A stretch of 64,000 nt of DNA from CAWCQC01 sp963819905 (GCA_963819905.1 CAWFXP010000010.1:62001-126000); one strand, 5' to 3'. Shown: positions 44,190 to 52,824, numbered from the stretch's first letter. Made by a program: numbers and translations. Notes: generated from the letters alone by a model not told the origin.

Positions 44190-44513
44190 TCAGGCGGGGT
44201 CGTCGATGATGAACAGCCGGGTCGTCTCGGGCTGATGGTTGTACCCCCGGTGACCCGGCCCGGCCGGGAGCAGGAAGCCGTGACCCTCCGTCAGCGCCAG
44301 CGGCTCCTGGCCGTCGTCGAACTCGTAGCGGATCGCGCCCGAGAGAACGAAGCCGCGATGGCCGTCCCTGCACCATTCCGGCCGGCCCGAGCCGGGGTCG
44401 TACTCGACGAGCGCCCAGCGGGCGCCGCCGACCTCGACCGCCTTCGCCCGGACCCCCGGGGCTTCCTCGACCCACTCGACGAGGTCGAACCACGCGCCGA
44501 CTGCCTTGTTCAC
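44190..44513 (-). CDS. Cupin-domain protein
   Basis: 107 aa. The motif 1 region is GFVLSGAIRYEFDDGQEPLALTEGH and motif 2 GFLLPAGPGHRGYN, with few metal ligands. GTG 44513 is preferred because AAAGGA lies 6 nt upstream; ATG 44519 abuts the Shine-Dalgarno sequence. The N-terminus WVEEAPGVRA-KAVEVGGARWAL is duplicated in a broken upstream copy. Part of the hydantoinase operon; a metal-free binding cupin is possible. Confidence 0.78.
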   Translation of the reverse strand: MNKAVGAWFDLVEWVEEAPGVRAKAVEVGGARWALVEYDPGSGRPEWCRDGHRGFVLSGAIRYEFDDGQEPLALTEGHGFLLPAGPGHRGYNHQPETTRLFIIDDPA

Positions 44514-44538
44514 GGTCATTCCTTTCGGTCTCGGTCCG

Positions 44539-44646
44539 TCAGAGCGCCCAGCGCGCTCCCGCGACCTCGAGCGGGCGTGCGCGCACGCCCGGTGCCTCCT
44601 CGACCCAGTCGACGTCGCCGTAGGCCGCTACCTGCGCGCATCTCAT
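44539..44646 (-). pseudogene. Truncated duplicate of the cupin N-terminus
   Basis: ATG 44646, with GAAGGAGGAG just before it, opens a 35-codon frame that ends VDWVEEAPGVRA-RPLEVAGARWAL then TGA. This closely matches the N-terminal part of the adjacent cupin (VEWVEEAPGVRA-KAVEVGGARWAL), so it is a partial tandem copy that stops before the cupin fold. It may still be translated. Confidence 0.7.
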
Positions 44647-44779
44647 ACTCCTCCTTCGCGACCCTGACCCCGCGGCAGCCTACCGGCGGGCGAGCGTTCT
44701 CACAGAAGGACCCGCCCCCCTCGACGACGAGCGTCTGGCCAGTGACCCGCTCCTTGGCCATCTCGCCACACTCGTTCAT
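44647..44779 (-). pseudogene. Remnant of a short-chain dehydrogenase C-terminus
   Basis: From ATG 44779 the frame reads MAKERVTGQTLVVEGGGSF, which matches the last conserved strand of SDR enzymes (SxxxxITGQTLxVDGG), with no Rossmann fold before it. It then runs on into unrelated sequence. Together with the cupin fragment it marks a site of gene loss between accC and the cupin gene. It has its own GGGAGG ribosome-binding site inherited from the accC end. Confidence 0.55.
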
Positions 44780-44780
44780 C

Positions 44781-46127
44781 TCATCCTCCCCATTCGCGAT
44801 CGACGAGCTCGATGTCGTAGTCGCCGGCCACGACGCGTTCGTCTGCGAGAAGCCGGAGATGGAACGGCACGGTTGTCGTGATCCCCTCGAGCCGAAGCTC
44901 TCCGAGTGCCCGCCGGGCGCGGGCGAGTGCTTCGTCCCGGTCCCGCCCCCAGACGATGAGTTTCGCGATCAGCGAGTCGTAGTACGGCGGGACGGTGTAG
45001 CCGGGGTAGACGGCGGTGTCGACGCGCACGCCCGGTCCGCCGGGCAGCTCGATCGCCTCCACGACGCCCGGGGAGGGCATGAACGCGCGGTCCGGGTCCT
45101 CCGCGTTGATGCGCAGCTCGATCGCCCAGCCACGCGGCTGGATCTCCTCCTGCGTCACCGACAGTGGCTCGCCTGCGGCGATCCGGAGCTGCTCCTTGAC
45201 GAGGTCGACGCCGCAGGTCATCTCCGTCACCGGATGCTCGACCTGGATGCGCGTGTTCATCTCGATGAAGTAGAAGCTGCCGTCGCGGTCGAAGAGGAAC
45301 TCGACCGTGCCGGCGCTCGTGTAACCGACCGCGCGAGCCAGCGCGGCCGCGGCAGAGGCGACGGCGTCACGAGACTCGCCGTCGAGACCGGGAGCCGGCG
45401 ACTCCTCGAGGAGCTTCTGGCGCCGCCGCTGGAGCGAGCACTCGCGCTCGTAGACGTGGACGACGGTGCCGTGAAGGTCGCCAAGGACCTGCACCTCGAC
45501 ATGGCGTGCCCCTTCGAGCAGCTTCTCCAGATAGAGCGACTCGTCGCCGAAGGCCGCCTCGGCCTCCCGGGCCGCGCCGGCGACTACGGAACGGAGCTCG
45601 TCCGGGTCGCGCGCCGCCCGGATGCCGCGCCCCCCGCCTCCGGCGGCGGCTTTGACGAGGACGGGATAGCCGAGCGCCTCAGCCGTCTCGAGCGCCTCTC
45701 CCAACGTTGTGGTGCCTGTCGTTCCCGGAACGGTCGGAACGCCCGCGTCGGCGGCAAGCTTCCTCGCCGCGACCTTGTCGCCCATCTGCTCGATCACGCG
45801 AGCGGGCGGGCCCACGAACGCGAGCCCGGCCTCCTCGCAGGCGGCTGCGAAGCGCGCGTTCTCGGCGAGGAAGCCATAGCCAGGATGGACCGCGTCGGCC
45901 CCCGTGTTCTTGGCGGCCGCGATCAAGGCGCCCGCGTTCAAGTAGCTCTCCCGAGCGTGCGGAGGCCCGATGCAGACGGCCTCGTCAGCCAAGCGCACGT
46001 GGAGCGCGCGCTCGTCGGCGGTCGAGAAGACCGCCACGCTGACGAGCCCGAGCTCTCGGCACGCCCGCACGATCCGGACGGCGATCTCGCCACGGTTCGC
46101 GATCAGGACCTTGCGGAGCGCCGGCAA
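44781..46127 (-). CDS. accC: Biotin carboxylase subunit
   Basis: 448 aa. ATP-grasp biotin carboxylase: VLIANRGEIAVRI at the start, the glycine loop KAAAGGGGRGI, the catalytic block EMNTRIQVEHPVTE and the C-terminal domain RGWAIELRINAEDP. It carboxylates biotin on the carrier protein. Discrete AccC plus a separate carrier and KipI/KipA subunits is the split form of urea-carboxylase-like enzymes. Gap of 10 bp to the carrier gene. It could also serve acetyl-CoA carboxylase, but no carboxyltransferase of that kind is here. Confidence 0.94.
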   Translation of the reverse strand: MPALRKVLIANRGEIAVRIVRACRELGLVSVAVFSTADERALHVRLADEAVCIGPPHARESYLNAGALIAAAKNTGADAVHPGYGFLAENARFAAACEEAGLAFVGPPARVIEQMGDKVAARKLAADAGVPTVPGTTGTTTLGEALETAEALGYPVLVKAAAGGGGRGIRAARDPDELRSVVAGAAREAEAAFGDESLYLEKLLEGARHVEVQVLGDLHGTVVHVYERECSLQRRRQKLLEESPAPGLDGESRDAVASAAAALARAVGYTSAGTVEFLFDRDGSFYFIEMNTRIQVEHPVTEMTCGVDLVKEQLRIAAGEPLSVTQEEIQPRGWAIELRINAEDPDRAFMPSPGVVEAIELPGGPGVRVDTAVYPGYTVPPYYDSLIAKLIVWGRDRDEALARARRALGELRLEGITTTVPFHLRLLADERVVAGDYDIELVDREWGG

Positions 46128-46137
46128 GGCGCGACGC

Positions 46138-46386
46138 TTACGCCGAGTCCGAGAGGACGACGATGTCCTGGCCGGCCTCGATGAGCGCCTCGTTGTCGAC
46201 GAGGAAGCGCTCGACGACGCCCTCCTCCTCGCTCGTCACCTCGAGGAAGTTCTTCATGATCTCCACGAGGCCGACGACGTCGCCCGGAGCGACCGTGTCC
46301 CCCTCGGAGACGAACGGGTCGGCCTGGGGGTCCGGCCGCCGGTAGAACGTGCCGGGATACGGGGACTTGATCGTCTGCTCCGCCAT
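46138..46386 (-). CDS. Biotin carboxyl carrier protein
   Basis: 82 aa single biotinyl domain. The biotin-attachment lysine is in VEIMKNFLEV, a variant of the usual EAMKM motif typical of carriers associated with KipI/KipA. PGTFYRRPDPQADPFVSEGD and VVERFLVDNEALIEAGQDI complete the fold. It carries carboxybiotin between AccC and the carboxyltransferase-like subunits. ATG 46386 is preceded by GAGGAGGTG. Substrate is set by its partners. Confidence 0.92.
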   Translation of the reverse strand: MAEQTIKSPYPGTFYRRPDPQADPFVSEGDTVAPGDVVGLVEIMKNFLEVTSEEEGVVERFLVDNEALIEAGQDIVVLSDSA

Positions 46387-46403
46387 CGCACCTCCTCGTA
46401 TGG

Positions 46404-47393
46404 TCAGACGTCCTCGAGGCTCTCGTCGGACAGCATCGACTCGAGCTCTCGGTCGAGCTCGGTCGCCTCCTGAGGGGTCACCTCGCGGAACCGAACACGG
46501 TCGCCGACGGGCCGCAGCTGACCGATCTTCCAAATCCCGGCATGGACGACCGTTGCCGCGCACGCGAATCCGCCCGCAGTGGGACCGTCGGGCCCGAGGA
46601 TGACGGGGAGGTCGCCATTCACATTCACCGCCCCGACCGGGTAGCTGTTGTCGAGGATGTTCGACGGGTGGCCGCCCGCGATCCCGCCGCTCGACCGGGC
46701 CCACTCGAACCGATGTGATTCGAGCCTGATCCCGCTGCGGTTGGAGTTGCGATCGACCATCCAGTGGCGGTCGAACAGAAGCTCCATGTCAGCGTCGGTC
46801 AGGAAGTCCGGGCTCGCTTGCGGACCGCGCATCGCCTCGATCTCCCAGTCGCGTGCGTAGCTCGGTCGGCGGTCGGGCCGGAAACGGCGGAGCGGCGCCG
46901 GCTGCTCCTCGGCGCCGAGCGGGAGAAGGTCAGCGCGGGCGAGCGCGCGTCCCTCGTGGCCGCCAAGGGCACCCATCGTGTACGTCGCCCGCGAGCCGAG
47001 GACGACCGGTACGTCGATGCCGCCCCCGACGGCAAGAGCGAGCCTGAAGCCCGGACCCTGGGTCACGCCGATCCGAAGCTCGCCCCCCGAGGCGACGCGG
47101 TGCGACTGCCAGAGCGCGGCAGGCTCCCCGCTGATCGACAGATCGGCCTCGGCGCCGCACACGGCAACCGTTGCGTCGCCATCGAAACGCAGAGCGAGGT
47201 TGCCGAGCGTGATCTCGAGCGCCGCGGCCGATACGGCGTTGCCGACGAGGAGGTTCGCCGCGCGGTGCGCAAGGTGGTCCATCGGCCCCGCCGGGAAGAA
47301 GCCCTGCGCGAGCAAGCCGGGACGCCCCGGGTAGTCCTGCACCGTTGCCTGCAGCCCGGGCTCGAGAACCTCGATGCTCCTCTGCGCGCTCAT
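46404..47393 (-). CDS. Carboxyltransferase-like subunit (KipA/PxpC, AHS2 domain)
   Basis: 329 aa AHS2 protein: IEVLEPGLQATVQDYPGRPG at the start, then FPAGPMDHLAHRAANLLVGN and DNSYPVGAVNVNGDLPVILGPDGP. In urea amidolyase this unit lies between the biotin carboxylase and the AHS1 unit; in PxpBC it pairs with the partner for oxoprolinase. ATG 47393 is 4 bp downstream of the KipI-like gene. Together with KipI, the carrier and AccC it gives a discrete four-subunit version of urea carboxylase. Substrate open: urea, guanidine, an amide or a hydantoin-derived product. Confidence 0.9.
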   Translation of the reverse strand: MSAQRSIEVLEPGLQATVQDYPGRPGLLAQGFFPAGPMDHLAHRAANLLVGNAVSAAALEITLGNLALRFDGDATVAVCGAEADLSISGEPAALWQSHRVASGGELRIGVTQGPGFRLALAVGGGIDVPVVLGSRATYTMGALGGHEGRALARADLLPLGAEEQPAPLRRFRPDRRPSYARDWEIEAMRGPQASPDFLTDADMELLFDRHWMVDRNSNRSGIRLESHRFEWARSSGGIAGGHPSNILDNSYPVGAVNVNGDLPVILGPDGPTAGGFACAATVVHAGIWKIGQLRPVGDRVRFREVTPQEATELDRELESMLSDESLEDV

Positions 47394-47397
47394 CTCG

Positions 47398-48372
47398 TCA
47401 AGGAACGGGCGTCGTTGCGGCCGCCGTCTCGCGGCGCCGCCGGCGCTCCTCGGCCTCCTCGCGGATCTCGGCCGTCCAGGCGAGCCACGCGCCGACGTCG
47501 AGCTCGCCCTCCTCGATCCGGTAGCGATAGCGGTCGCCGTGGACGTCTTCGAAGAGGCGAAGCAGCTCGTCCTCCTCCACCCGGTGGAACTTCAGCCGGT
47601 CGCTCGCTCGCAGCAACATCGGGCTCTCCCGGAACGCGGCGTTCCGCTGCGCGAGGTCGTAGATCGGGAGTGTCCGTCCGAAGAGCTGGTAGCCGCCCGC
47701 AGACTCCACCGGGTAGATCGCGAAGCAGGGGCCCCCGATCCCGAGCGCGCCCTCCGGCGTCCAGGTCCGGGTCGGGTTGTACTTCGGGACGGTGACCGCG
47801 TCGCGCGGGTCGAGCGGGAACATGAAGGGAAGTCCCGGGAAGAATCCGATGAAGGCGCTCCACTGCTCCGTCGCGAGGACCGTCTCGTAGAGCTCCTCCC
47901 GGTTCGAAAGCCCGTTGTAGCGGAGGATGTACTCGACGTTCGTCCCGCCCTCGCAGTTCGGGGCGTCCTTCCTGATGGAGTTGCGGTATCTCTCGACGGC
48001 GTGCCGCGTCTGCGAGTCGTCGAACGCGACCGGGAGGTGGATCAGTCGGCTTGGGACGACCATCTCCCTCCCGGGCTGGAGCTGCTCGTGTACATCCTTG
48101 AGCTTGACGAGCAGCGAGCGCAGCGAGATCGAGGCCGGGTCGTAGCTGACGAGGATCGAGCGGAACCCCGGCGCCGTCTCGACGAGGCCCTCGATCGAGT
48201 CGTGGCGAAGCGCGTCGTCGGCCGCCTGGGCGAAGAAGTTGAGGGTCAGGTCGAAGACCATCTCCCCATACTCGAGGAGCAATGCCCGGTCGCCCGCGTA
48301 TCGGTACGTCACAGACGGCTTGCCCGGCGCCTCCGGCTGCACGTCGATGATTGCGGACGTCTGAGTGCTCAC
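47398..48372 (-). CDS. Carboxyltransferase-like subunit (KipI/PxpB, AHS1 domain)
   Basis: 324 aa AHS1 protein: VTYRYAGDRALLLEYGEM, later GGTNVEYILRYNG and FFPGLPFMFPLDPRDA; IGGPCFAIYPVESAGGYQLFG is the conserved end block. A charged C-terminal extension (YRYRIEEGELDVGAWLAW to ERRRRRE) of about 40 residues is unlike the shorter PxpB. GTG 48372 is the first gene after a good promoter at 48394-48422 and has GAGG 9 nt upstream. First gene of the operon. Confidence 0.9.
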   Translation of the reverse strand: MSTQTSAIIDVQPEAPGKPSVTYRYAGDRALLLEYGEMVFDLTLNFFAQAADDALRHDSIEGLVETAPGFRSILVSYDPASISLRSLLVKLKDVHEQLQPGREMVVPSRLIHLPVAFDDSQTRHAVERYRNSIRKDAPNCEGGTNVEYILRYNGLSNREELYETVLATEQWSAFIGFFPGLPFMFPLDPRDAVTVPKYNPTRTWTPEGALGIGGPCFAIYPVESAGGYQLFGRTLPIYDLAQRNAAFRESPMLLRASDRLKFHRVEEDELLRLFEDVHGDRYRYRIEEGELDVGAWLAWTAEIREEAEERRRRRETAAATTPVP

Positions 48373-48393
48373 GCGGCGCCTCGCACGCGGGAG

Positions 48394-48422
48394 ATACTGA
48401 CGCGAGCCGCCGGGGCGGTCAA
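48394..48422 (-). promoter_or_regulatory. Promoter of the hydantoinase/split-carboxylase operon
   Basis: TTGACC (48422-48417), a 17-bp spacer and CAGTAT (48399-48394). The start would be near 48387, about 15 nt before GTG 48372. Confidence 0.5.
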
Positions 48423-48497
48423 GCCACCCGCCTTCCCGCGGGCTCGAGGAGCTCGTGCCTCGCATCGGGCCAACGGCCAGCCTCGCGTCTCCAAAGA

Positions 48498-48521
48498 TCC
48501 GGGCTGGTCGACCAGCCCGGA
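48498..48521 (-). terminator. Intrinsic terminator of the biotin operon
   Basis: A perfect 24-nt palindrome (TCCGGGCTGGTCGACCAGCCCGGA in two halves of 12) folds into a 10-bp stem with a TCGA loop and is followed on the minus strand by TCTTT. It lies 18 bp after the bioF stop. A symmetric stem would also stop plus-strand transcription. Confidence 0.7.
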
Positions 48522-48539
48522 AACCACACGAACGTCGGC

Positions 48540-49743
48540 TCAGGCAAGCGCGCGCCACGCCTCTTCGATGGCGTTCAGCGCGAGCTCGAGGTGGCCCTCG
48601 CCATGCGCGGCCGTGAGCGAGAACCGCACGCGCGCGCTGCCCTCGGGCACGGTCGGCGGACGGATGCCGACCGCGAGCACCCCTCGCTCCTCGAGCGCGG
48701 CAGCGAGGGCGAGGGCCCGCTCGCTTTCGCCCGCGACCACCGGGACGATCTGGGTCGTCGAGCCGCAGGTGTCGAGGCCGAGCGCCTCGAGCCGGCGGCG
48801 GAACCGTTTCGAGTGCGTTGCGAGCAGCTGCCGGCGCTCGCCGGCCTCACGGACGATCCGCAGCGCCGTCGTGATCCCGTCGACGACCGCGGGCGGCAAG
48901 GCAGTCGTGTAGACGAACGGCCGACTCGTCGAGACGAGCAGGTCGATCCAGCCGCGCGACGCGGCGACGTAGGCGCCGCAGACTCCGTAGGCCTTGCCGA
49001 AGGTGCCGACACTGCAGGTCGACTCGGTCCGCCACGCCGAGCTCGTGGGCATAGCCCTCGCCGTGCGGGCCGAAAACCCCGCCGGCGTGGGCCTCGTCGA
49101 CGACGAGAAGGGCGCCATGGTGCTCCTTCAGCTCGACCAGCTCGGCGAGCGGGGCGACGTCGCCGTCCATCGAGAACACCGTCTCCGTGACGATGAGAGC
49201 CCGGCCGCGCCGCGGGCGCGTGCTTTCGAGGAGCGAGGCGAGGTGGTCGGCGTCGCAGTGGCGGTAGCGGTGGAGCGTGGCGCCCGAGAGCCGGATCCCG
49301 TCCCAGCTGCTCGCGTGGTTCAGCCGATCTGCGAAGACGTAGTCGTCGCGCCTCAATACTGCGGAGAGCACGCCCACGTTCGCCAGGTAGCCGCTCCCGT
49401 AGAGAAGGGCGGCTTGGGTGCCCTTGTGGCTCGCGATCGCGGCCTCGAGCGCGAGGACGGCCTCGTCCGTTCCCACGACGAGCCGCGAGGCCGTGCTGCC
49501 CGCGCCCCGCCGCGCCCCGATCGCTATCGCCTCCTCGATCGCCGGGTGGCCGGCGAGCCCGAGGTAGTTGTTCGAGGAGAGGTTGACGAGCTCGCGCCCC
49601 TCACGGACGACGATGGGCTCGACGGGGCGATCGACCGCCCGCAGGCGCCGCCGCAACGAGCCCGCGTCGAGGAGCGCCAGACGGCGCTCCAACTCGGCCT
49701 GCCAGCCGTCGGTCTCGCATGCGAGCTCCTCTAGAGGGCGCAT
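48540..49743 (-). pseudogene. bioF: 8-amino-7-oxononanoate synthase, frameshifted
   Basis: About 400 aa if repaired. PLP enzyme joining pimeloyl-ACP/CoA and alanine in biotin synthesis. The first part has SSNNYLGLAGHP, GYLANVGVLSAVL and VVDEAHAGGVFGPHG; the frame breaks at about 49011, where an extra A (plus strand) follows GAC. In the shifted frame the expected LQ-VGTFGKAYG continues, carrying the PLP lysine, and the rest is conserved (RPFVYTTALPPAV, VVAGESERALALAAALEE). The catalytic Lys is thus lost without repair. ATG 49743 overlaps bioB by 13 bp. A sequencing error is possible because the other biotin genes are intact. Confidence 0.9.
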
Positions 49744-50735
49744 TCCTCGATCTCGAACCCGAGGTCTTCGATCATCCGGTAATCGGCGGTCGCCGGCTGA
49801 CCCTCGGTGGTCAGGTAGTCGCCGAGAAACATCGCATTGGCCGGGTAGAGCGCGAGCGGCTGGAGCGAGCCGAGGTTGACCTCACGCCCTCCGGAGACGC
49901 GGATCTCCTTGCTCGGGCAAACAAAGCGGACGAGGCACAAGACCCGGAGGCAGCGGCGCGGGTCGAGCTCGTGCATCCCCTCGAGCGGCGTCCCCGGAAT
50001 CGCATGGAGGAAGTTGACCGGGATCGAGTCCGCGTCGAGCTCGCGCAGCGCGAACACGACGTCGACGACCTGCTCGTCCGTCTCGCCCATCCCGACGATG
50101 CACCCCGAGCACGGCGAGATCCCCGCGCGGCGTGTCGCCTCGACTGTGCGCACCCTGTCCTCGTACGTGTGCGTGCTCGTGATCAGCGCGTAATGGTCGG
50201 CGCTGGTGTTGAGGTTGTGGTTGTAGCGGTCGACGCCCGCGGCCGCGAGCTCGACCGCCTGCTCGTCGGTCAAGAGCCCCAGGCAGGCGCAGACCTTCAT
50301 CGGCAGCTCCTCCTTGATCTGCCTGACGGCAGCCGTTACCTCGCGCAGCTCGCGGGGGCTCGGCCCCCGACCGCTCGCGACGATGCAGTACGTACCCGCT
50401 TTGCGCGCCCAGGCCCTGTGTGCACCGCGGACGATCTCGAGCCGGGAGAGGAGCTGGTGCTTCGGAACGGGAGCCGTCGAGACGACGGACTGCGAGCAGT
50501 AGCCGCAGTCCTCAGGGCAGACCCCGGTCTTCGCGCTCATGAGGACGTTCAGCTTCACCTTGCGCCCGAAGTGGCGCCGGCGCACGGCGTACGCGGCCGC
50601 GAGCAGCTCGAGCAGCTCGCCGTCGCCGGAGCAAAGGACGTCGAGGGCCTCCCCGCGGGTCGGGGCGCGGCCGTCCAGCGCCTTCGCCGCGAGCACGTGG
50701 AAGCGGCCGTCGGCCGAGGCGGTCACGTCAAGCAC
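49731..50735 (-). CDS. bioB: Biotin synthase
   Basis: 334 aa radical SAM enzyme inserting sulfur into dethiobiotin. The 4Fe-4S motif is CPEDCGYCSQS, followed by SGRGPS and NHNLNTSADHY, and the 2Fe-2S ligand region is near SPCSGCIVGMGET; the family arginine is in EIRVSGGRE. GTG 50735 was chosen because AAAGGAGG lies 6 nt upstream and the N-terminus VLDVTASADG is typical, although the frame is open further up. It overlaps bioD by 8 bp and bioF by 13 bp. Confidence 0.95.
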   Translation of the reverse strand: MLDVTASADGRFHVLAAKALDGRAPTRGEALDVLCSGDGELLELLAAAYAVRRRHFGRKVKLNVLMSAKTGVCPEDCGYCSQSVVSTAPVPKHQLLSRLEIVRGAHRAWARKAGTYCIVASGRGPSPRELREVTAAVRQIKEELPMKVCACLGLLTDEQAVELAAAGVDRYNHNLNTSADHYALITSTHTYEDRVRTVEATRRAGISPCSGCIVGMGETDEQVVDVVFALRELDADSIPVNFLHAIPGTPLEGMHELDPRRCLRVLCLVRFVCPSKEIRVSGGREVNLGSLQPLALYPANAMFLGDYLTTEGQPATADYRMIEDLGFEIEECAL

Positions 50736-51441
50736 GTGGTGCCTCCTTTCGAGTGAGCGCGTGAAGGATTGGGTCGAGGTCGAGATGGCTGGCCGCGCCC
50801 TCTGCGAGCGCGGCCGGCGAACGCGTCTCGAGCCACGGGATCGTGCCGGCGATGGGCACTCCGCCGAGGCCGGCAATCAGCTCGGGGTTCCAGCGCCAGC
50901 TCTCGTCCGTACCGGCGCGTAGGCCGTTCAGCACAACCGCCAGGGGCTCGAGCGAGCGGCTCCTCAGAGCCTCGAGCGTGAGGAGCGTGTGATTGACCGT
51001 CCCGAGCCCCGGCCGGGCGACGACGAGGACGGGAAGGGCGAGCCGCGCGGCCAGGTCAGCGATCATCCAGTCCTCGCCGCACGGAACGAGCACTCCACCC
51101 GCTCCCTCGACGAGCAGCACGTCGTGCAGCGCCGCGCGGCCGTCGAGCCACTCGACGAGGGTCTCAAGGTCAGCCTCGCGCCCCTCCAGCCGAGCTGCCA
51201 CGAGGGGTGCGAGCGGCGCGCGAAACACGCAGCCGCAGAGCTCCTCCGGGGCCTGCGCCGATCCCAGCGCACGAGAGAGAAATCCCGCGTCGCCCTCGGG
51301 ATCGTCCGCGAGGTTGCCACTCTGCACCGGCTTCGCGACGCCGACATCTACGCCCCTGCCGCGCAGCGCCAGCGCGAGGGCCGCGGTCACCACCGTCTTC
51401 CCGACGCCGGTGTCGGTCGCGGTGACGAAGAGCCCGTTCAC
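50728..51441 (-). CDS. bioD: Dethiobiotin synthetase
   Basis: 237 aa ATP-dependent carboxylase closing the ureido ring. Walker A is TDTGVGKTVV, KPVQSG binds the substrate and VEGAGGVLVPCGED is the second conserved block. GTG 51441 overlaps the bioA stop (GTGA). Sits between bioA and bioB as in many biotin operons. Confidence 0.95.
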   Translation of the reverse strand: MNGLFVTATDTGVGKTVVTAALALALRGRGVDVGVAKPVQSGNLADDPEGDAGFLSRALGSAQAPEELCGCVFRAPLAPLVAARLEGREADLETLVEWLDGRAALHDVLLVEGAGGVLVPCGEDWMIADLAARLALPVLVVARPGLGTVNHTLLTLEALRSRSLEPLAVVLNGLRAGTDESWRWNPELIAGLGGVPIAGTIPWLETRSPAALAEGAASHLDLDPILHALTRKEAPRA

Positions 51442-52796
51442 GTCGCCTGCTCGGTCACGTCGGCGATTGCACGGCTGAGGATCTCGAGCATCGCCTCGAG
51501 ATCGTGCTCGGGGACCGCCAGCGACGGTACGAACGTGACCACGTCCCCGAGCGGACGCGTGACGAGCCCGAGCTCGCGGGCTCGGCTGCAGACCTGCGTC
51601 CCGACGCCGAGCGTCCAGTCGTACGGCTCACGCGTGGCCCGATCGCGGACGAGCTCGATCCCGATCAGGAGCCCCCGCTGCCTGACGTCGCCGACATGCG
51701 CGAGCTCCGCGATCTCGCGCAGCCGCCGGGCGGCGAACTCGGCTCGCTCGCCGACGCCCTCGACGATCCGGTCGCGTTCGAAGAGGTCCAGGTTTGCGAG
51801 CGCGGCGGCGCAGGCCAGCTGGTTGCCGGTGTAGGAGTGCCCGTGGAAGAACGTCCGCAGCTCGGCGTACTCGCCGAGATACGCGTCGTAGACCTCGTCG
51901 GTCGTGAACGTCGCTGCAAGGGGGAGGTAGCCGCCCGTCAGCCCCTTTCCGGCGGTCATGAGGTCGGGGCGGACGTCCTCGTGCTCGCAGGCGAAGAGTC
52001 GCCCGGTGCGGCCGAACCCGGTCGCCACCTCGTCGGCGACGAGGAGCGCCTCGTGGGCGCGGACGAGAGAGGCAAGCCGCGAGAGGAAGCCCGGCGGCAT
52101 GGTCAGCATCCCGGCCGCCGCCTGGACGACCGGCTCGACAACGACGCCCGCGACCCGCCCGGCGTTCTCCTCCAGCACCCGCTCGAGCTCGGCAAGGCAG
52201 CTGGCGGCGCACTCTTCGGCGGTGCCGCCAAAGCGGTAGACGTCGGGGTAGGGGGCTTTGAGGGTCGGGAAGAGCAGCGGTTCGAACTCACGATGGAAGA
52301 TCTCGATCCCGCCGACGCTGACGGCGCCGACCGTGTCGCCGTGGTAGCCGCCGTGCATGCTCACGAACGCCCGCTTCTCGGGCCGCCCGCGCCGGCGCCA
52401 GTAACCGACCGCCATCTTGAGGGCGATCTCGACCGCCTCCGAGCCGGAGTCGGAATAGAAGACCTTGCCGAGGTCCGCCGGCACGCAGCCCACGAGACGC
52501 TCGGCCAGCTCGAGTGAGGGCGCGTTCGCGGCCCCGAGCAGCGTCGAGTGGGCGATCCGCCCCAGCTGGCTTGAGATCGCACGGTCGAGCTCCTCCTTGC
52601 AGTGGCCGTGGACGTTCAGCCACATCGACGAGTTCCCGTCGTAGTAACTTCGCCCGTCGACGTCGACGAGGCGCGTCCCGTTCCCCCTCTCGACGATCAG
52701 CGGCTCGCTCTCGAGGTACCCCTTCATCTGGGTGAACGGGTTCCAGAGGTAGCGGCGGTTCTTCTCGAGGAGCTCGGCGTAGCGGGGGGACGGCAT
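51438..52796 (-). CDS. bioA: 7,8-diaminopelargonic acid synthase (DAPA aminotransferase)
   Basis: 452 aa class III PLP aminotransferase using S-adenosylmethionine or lysine as donor. WNPFTQMK at the start, GSEAVEIALKMA, HGGYHGDTVGAVSVGG, the PLP aspartate in VADEVATGFGRTG and the Schiff-base lysine in LMTAGKGLTGGYLPLA are all BioA-like; FHGHSYTGNQLACAAALANL follows. ATG 52796. The -10 TAGCCT at 52813-52808 is about 11 bp upstream, with no good -35. First gene of bioADBF. Confidence 0.94.
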   Translation of the reverse strand: MPSPRYAELLEKNRRYLWNPFTQMKGYLESEPLIVERGNGTRLVDVDGRSYYDGNSSMWLNVHGHCKEELDRAISSQLGRIAHSTLLGAANAPSLELAERLVGCVPADLGKVFYSDSGSEAVEIALKMAVGYWRRRGRPEKRAFVSMHGGYHGDTVGAVSVGGIEIFHREFEPLLFPTLKAPYPDVYRFGGTAEECAASCLAELERVLEENAGRVAGVVVEPVVQAAAGMLTMPPGFLSRLASLVRAHEALLVADEVATGFGRTGRLFACEHEDVRPDLMTAGKGLTGGYLPLAATFTTDEVYDAYLGEYAELRTFFHGHSYTGNQLACAAALANLDLFERDRIVEGVGERAEFAARRLREIAELAHVGDVRQRGLLIGIELVRDRATREPYDWTLGVGTQVCSRARELGLVTRPLGDVVTFVPSLAVPEHDLEAMLEILSRAIADVTEQAT

Positions 52797-52824
52797 CGTG
52801 TCGCGTGAGGCTACAGGGCAGTGA

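Noticed and set aside
44516..44779. 87-codon gene over the scar region
   Set aside because: Its second half is out of frame with the cupin fragment and is Arg/Gly-rich shadow sequence; only the first 30 or so codons resemble an SDR end.
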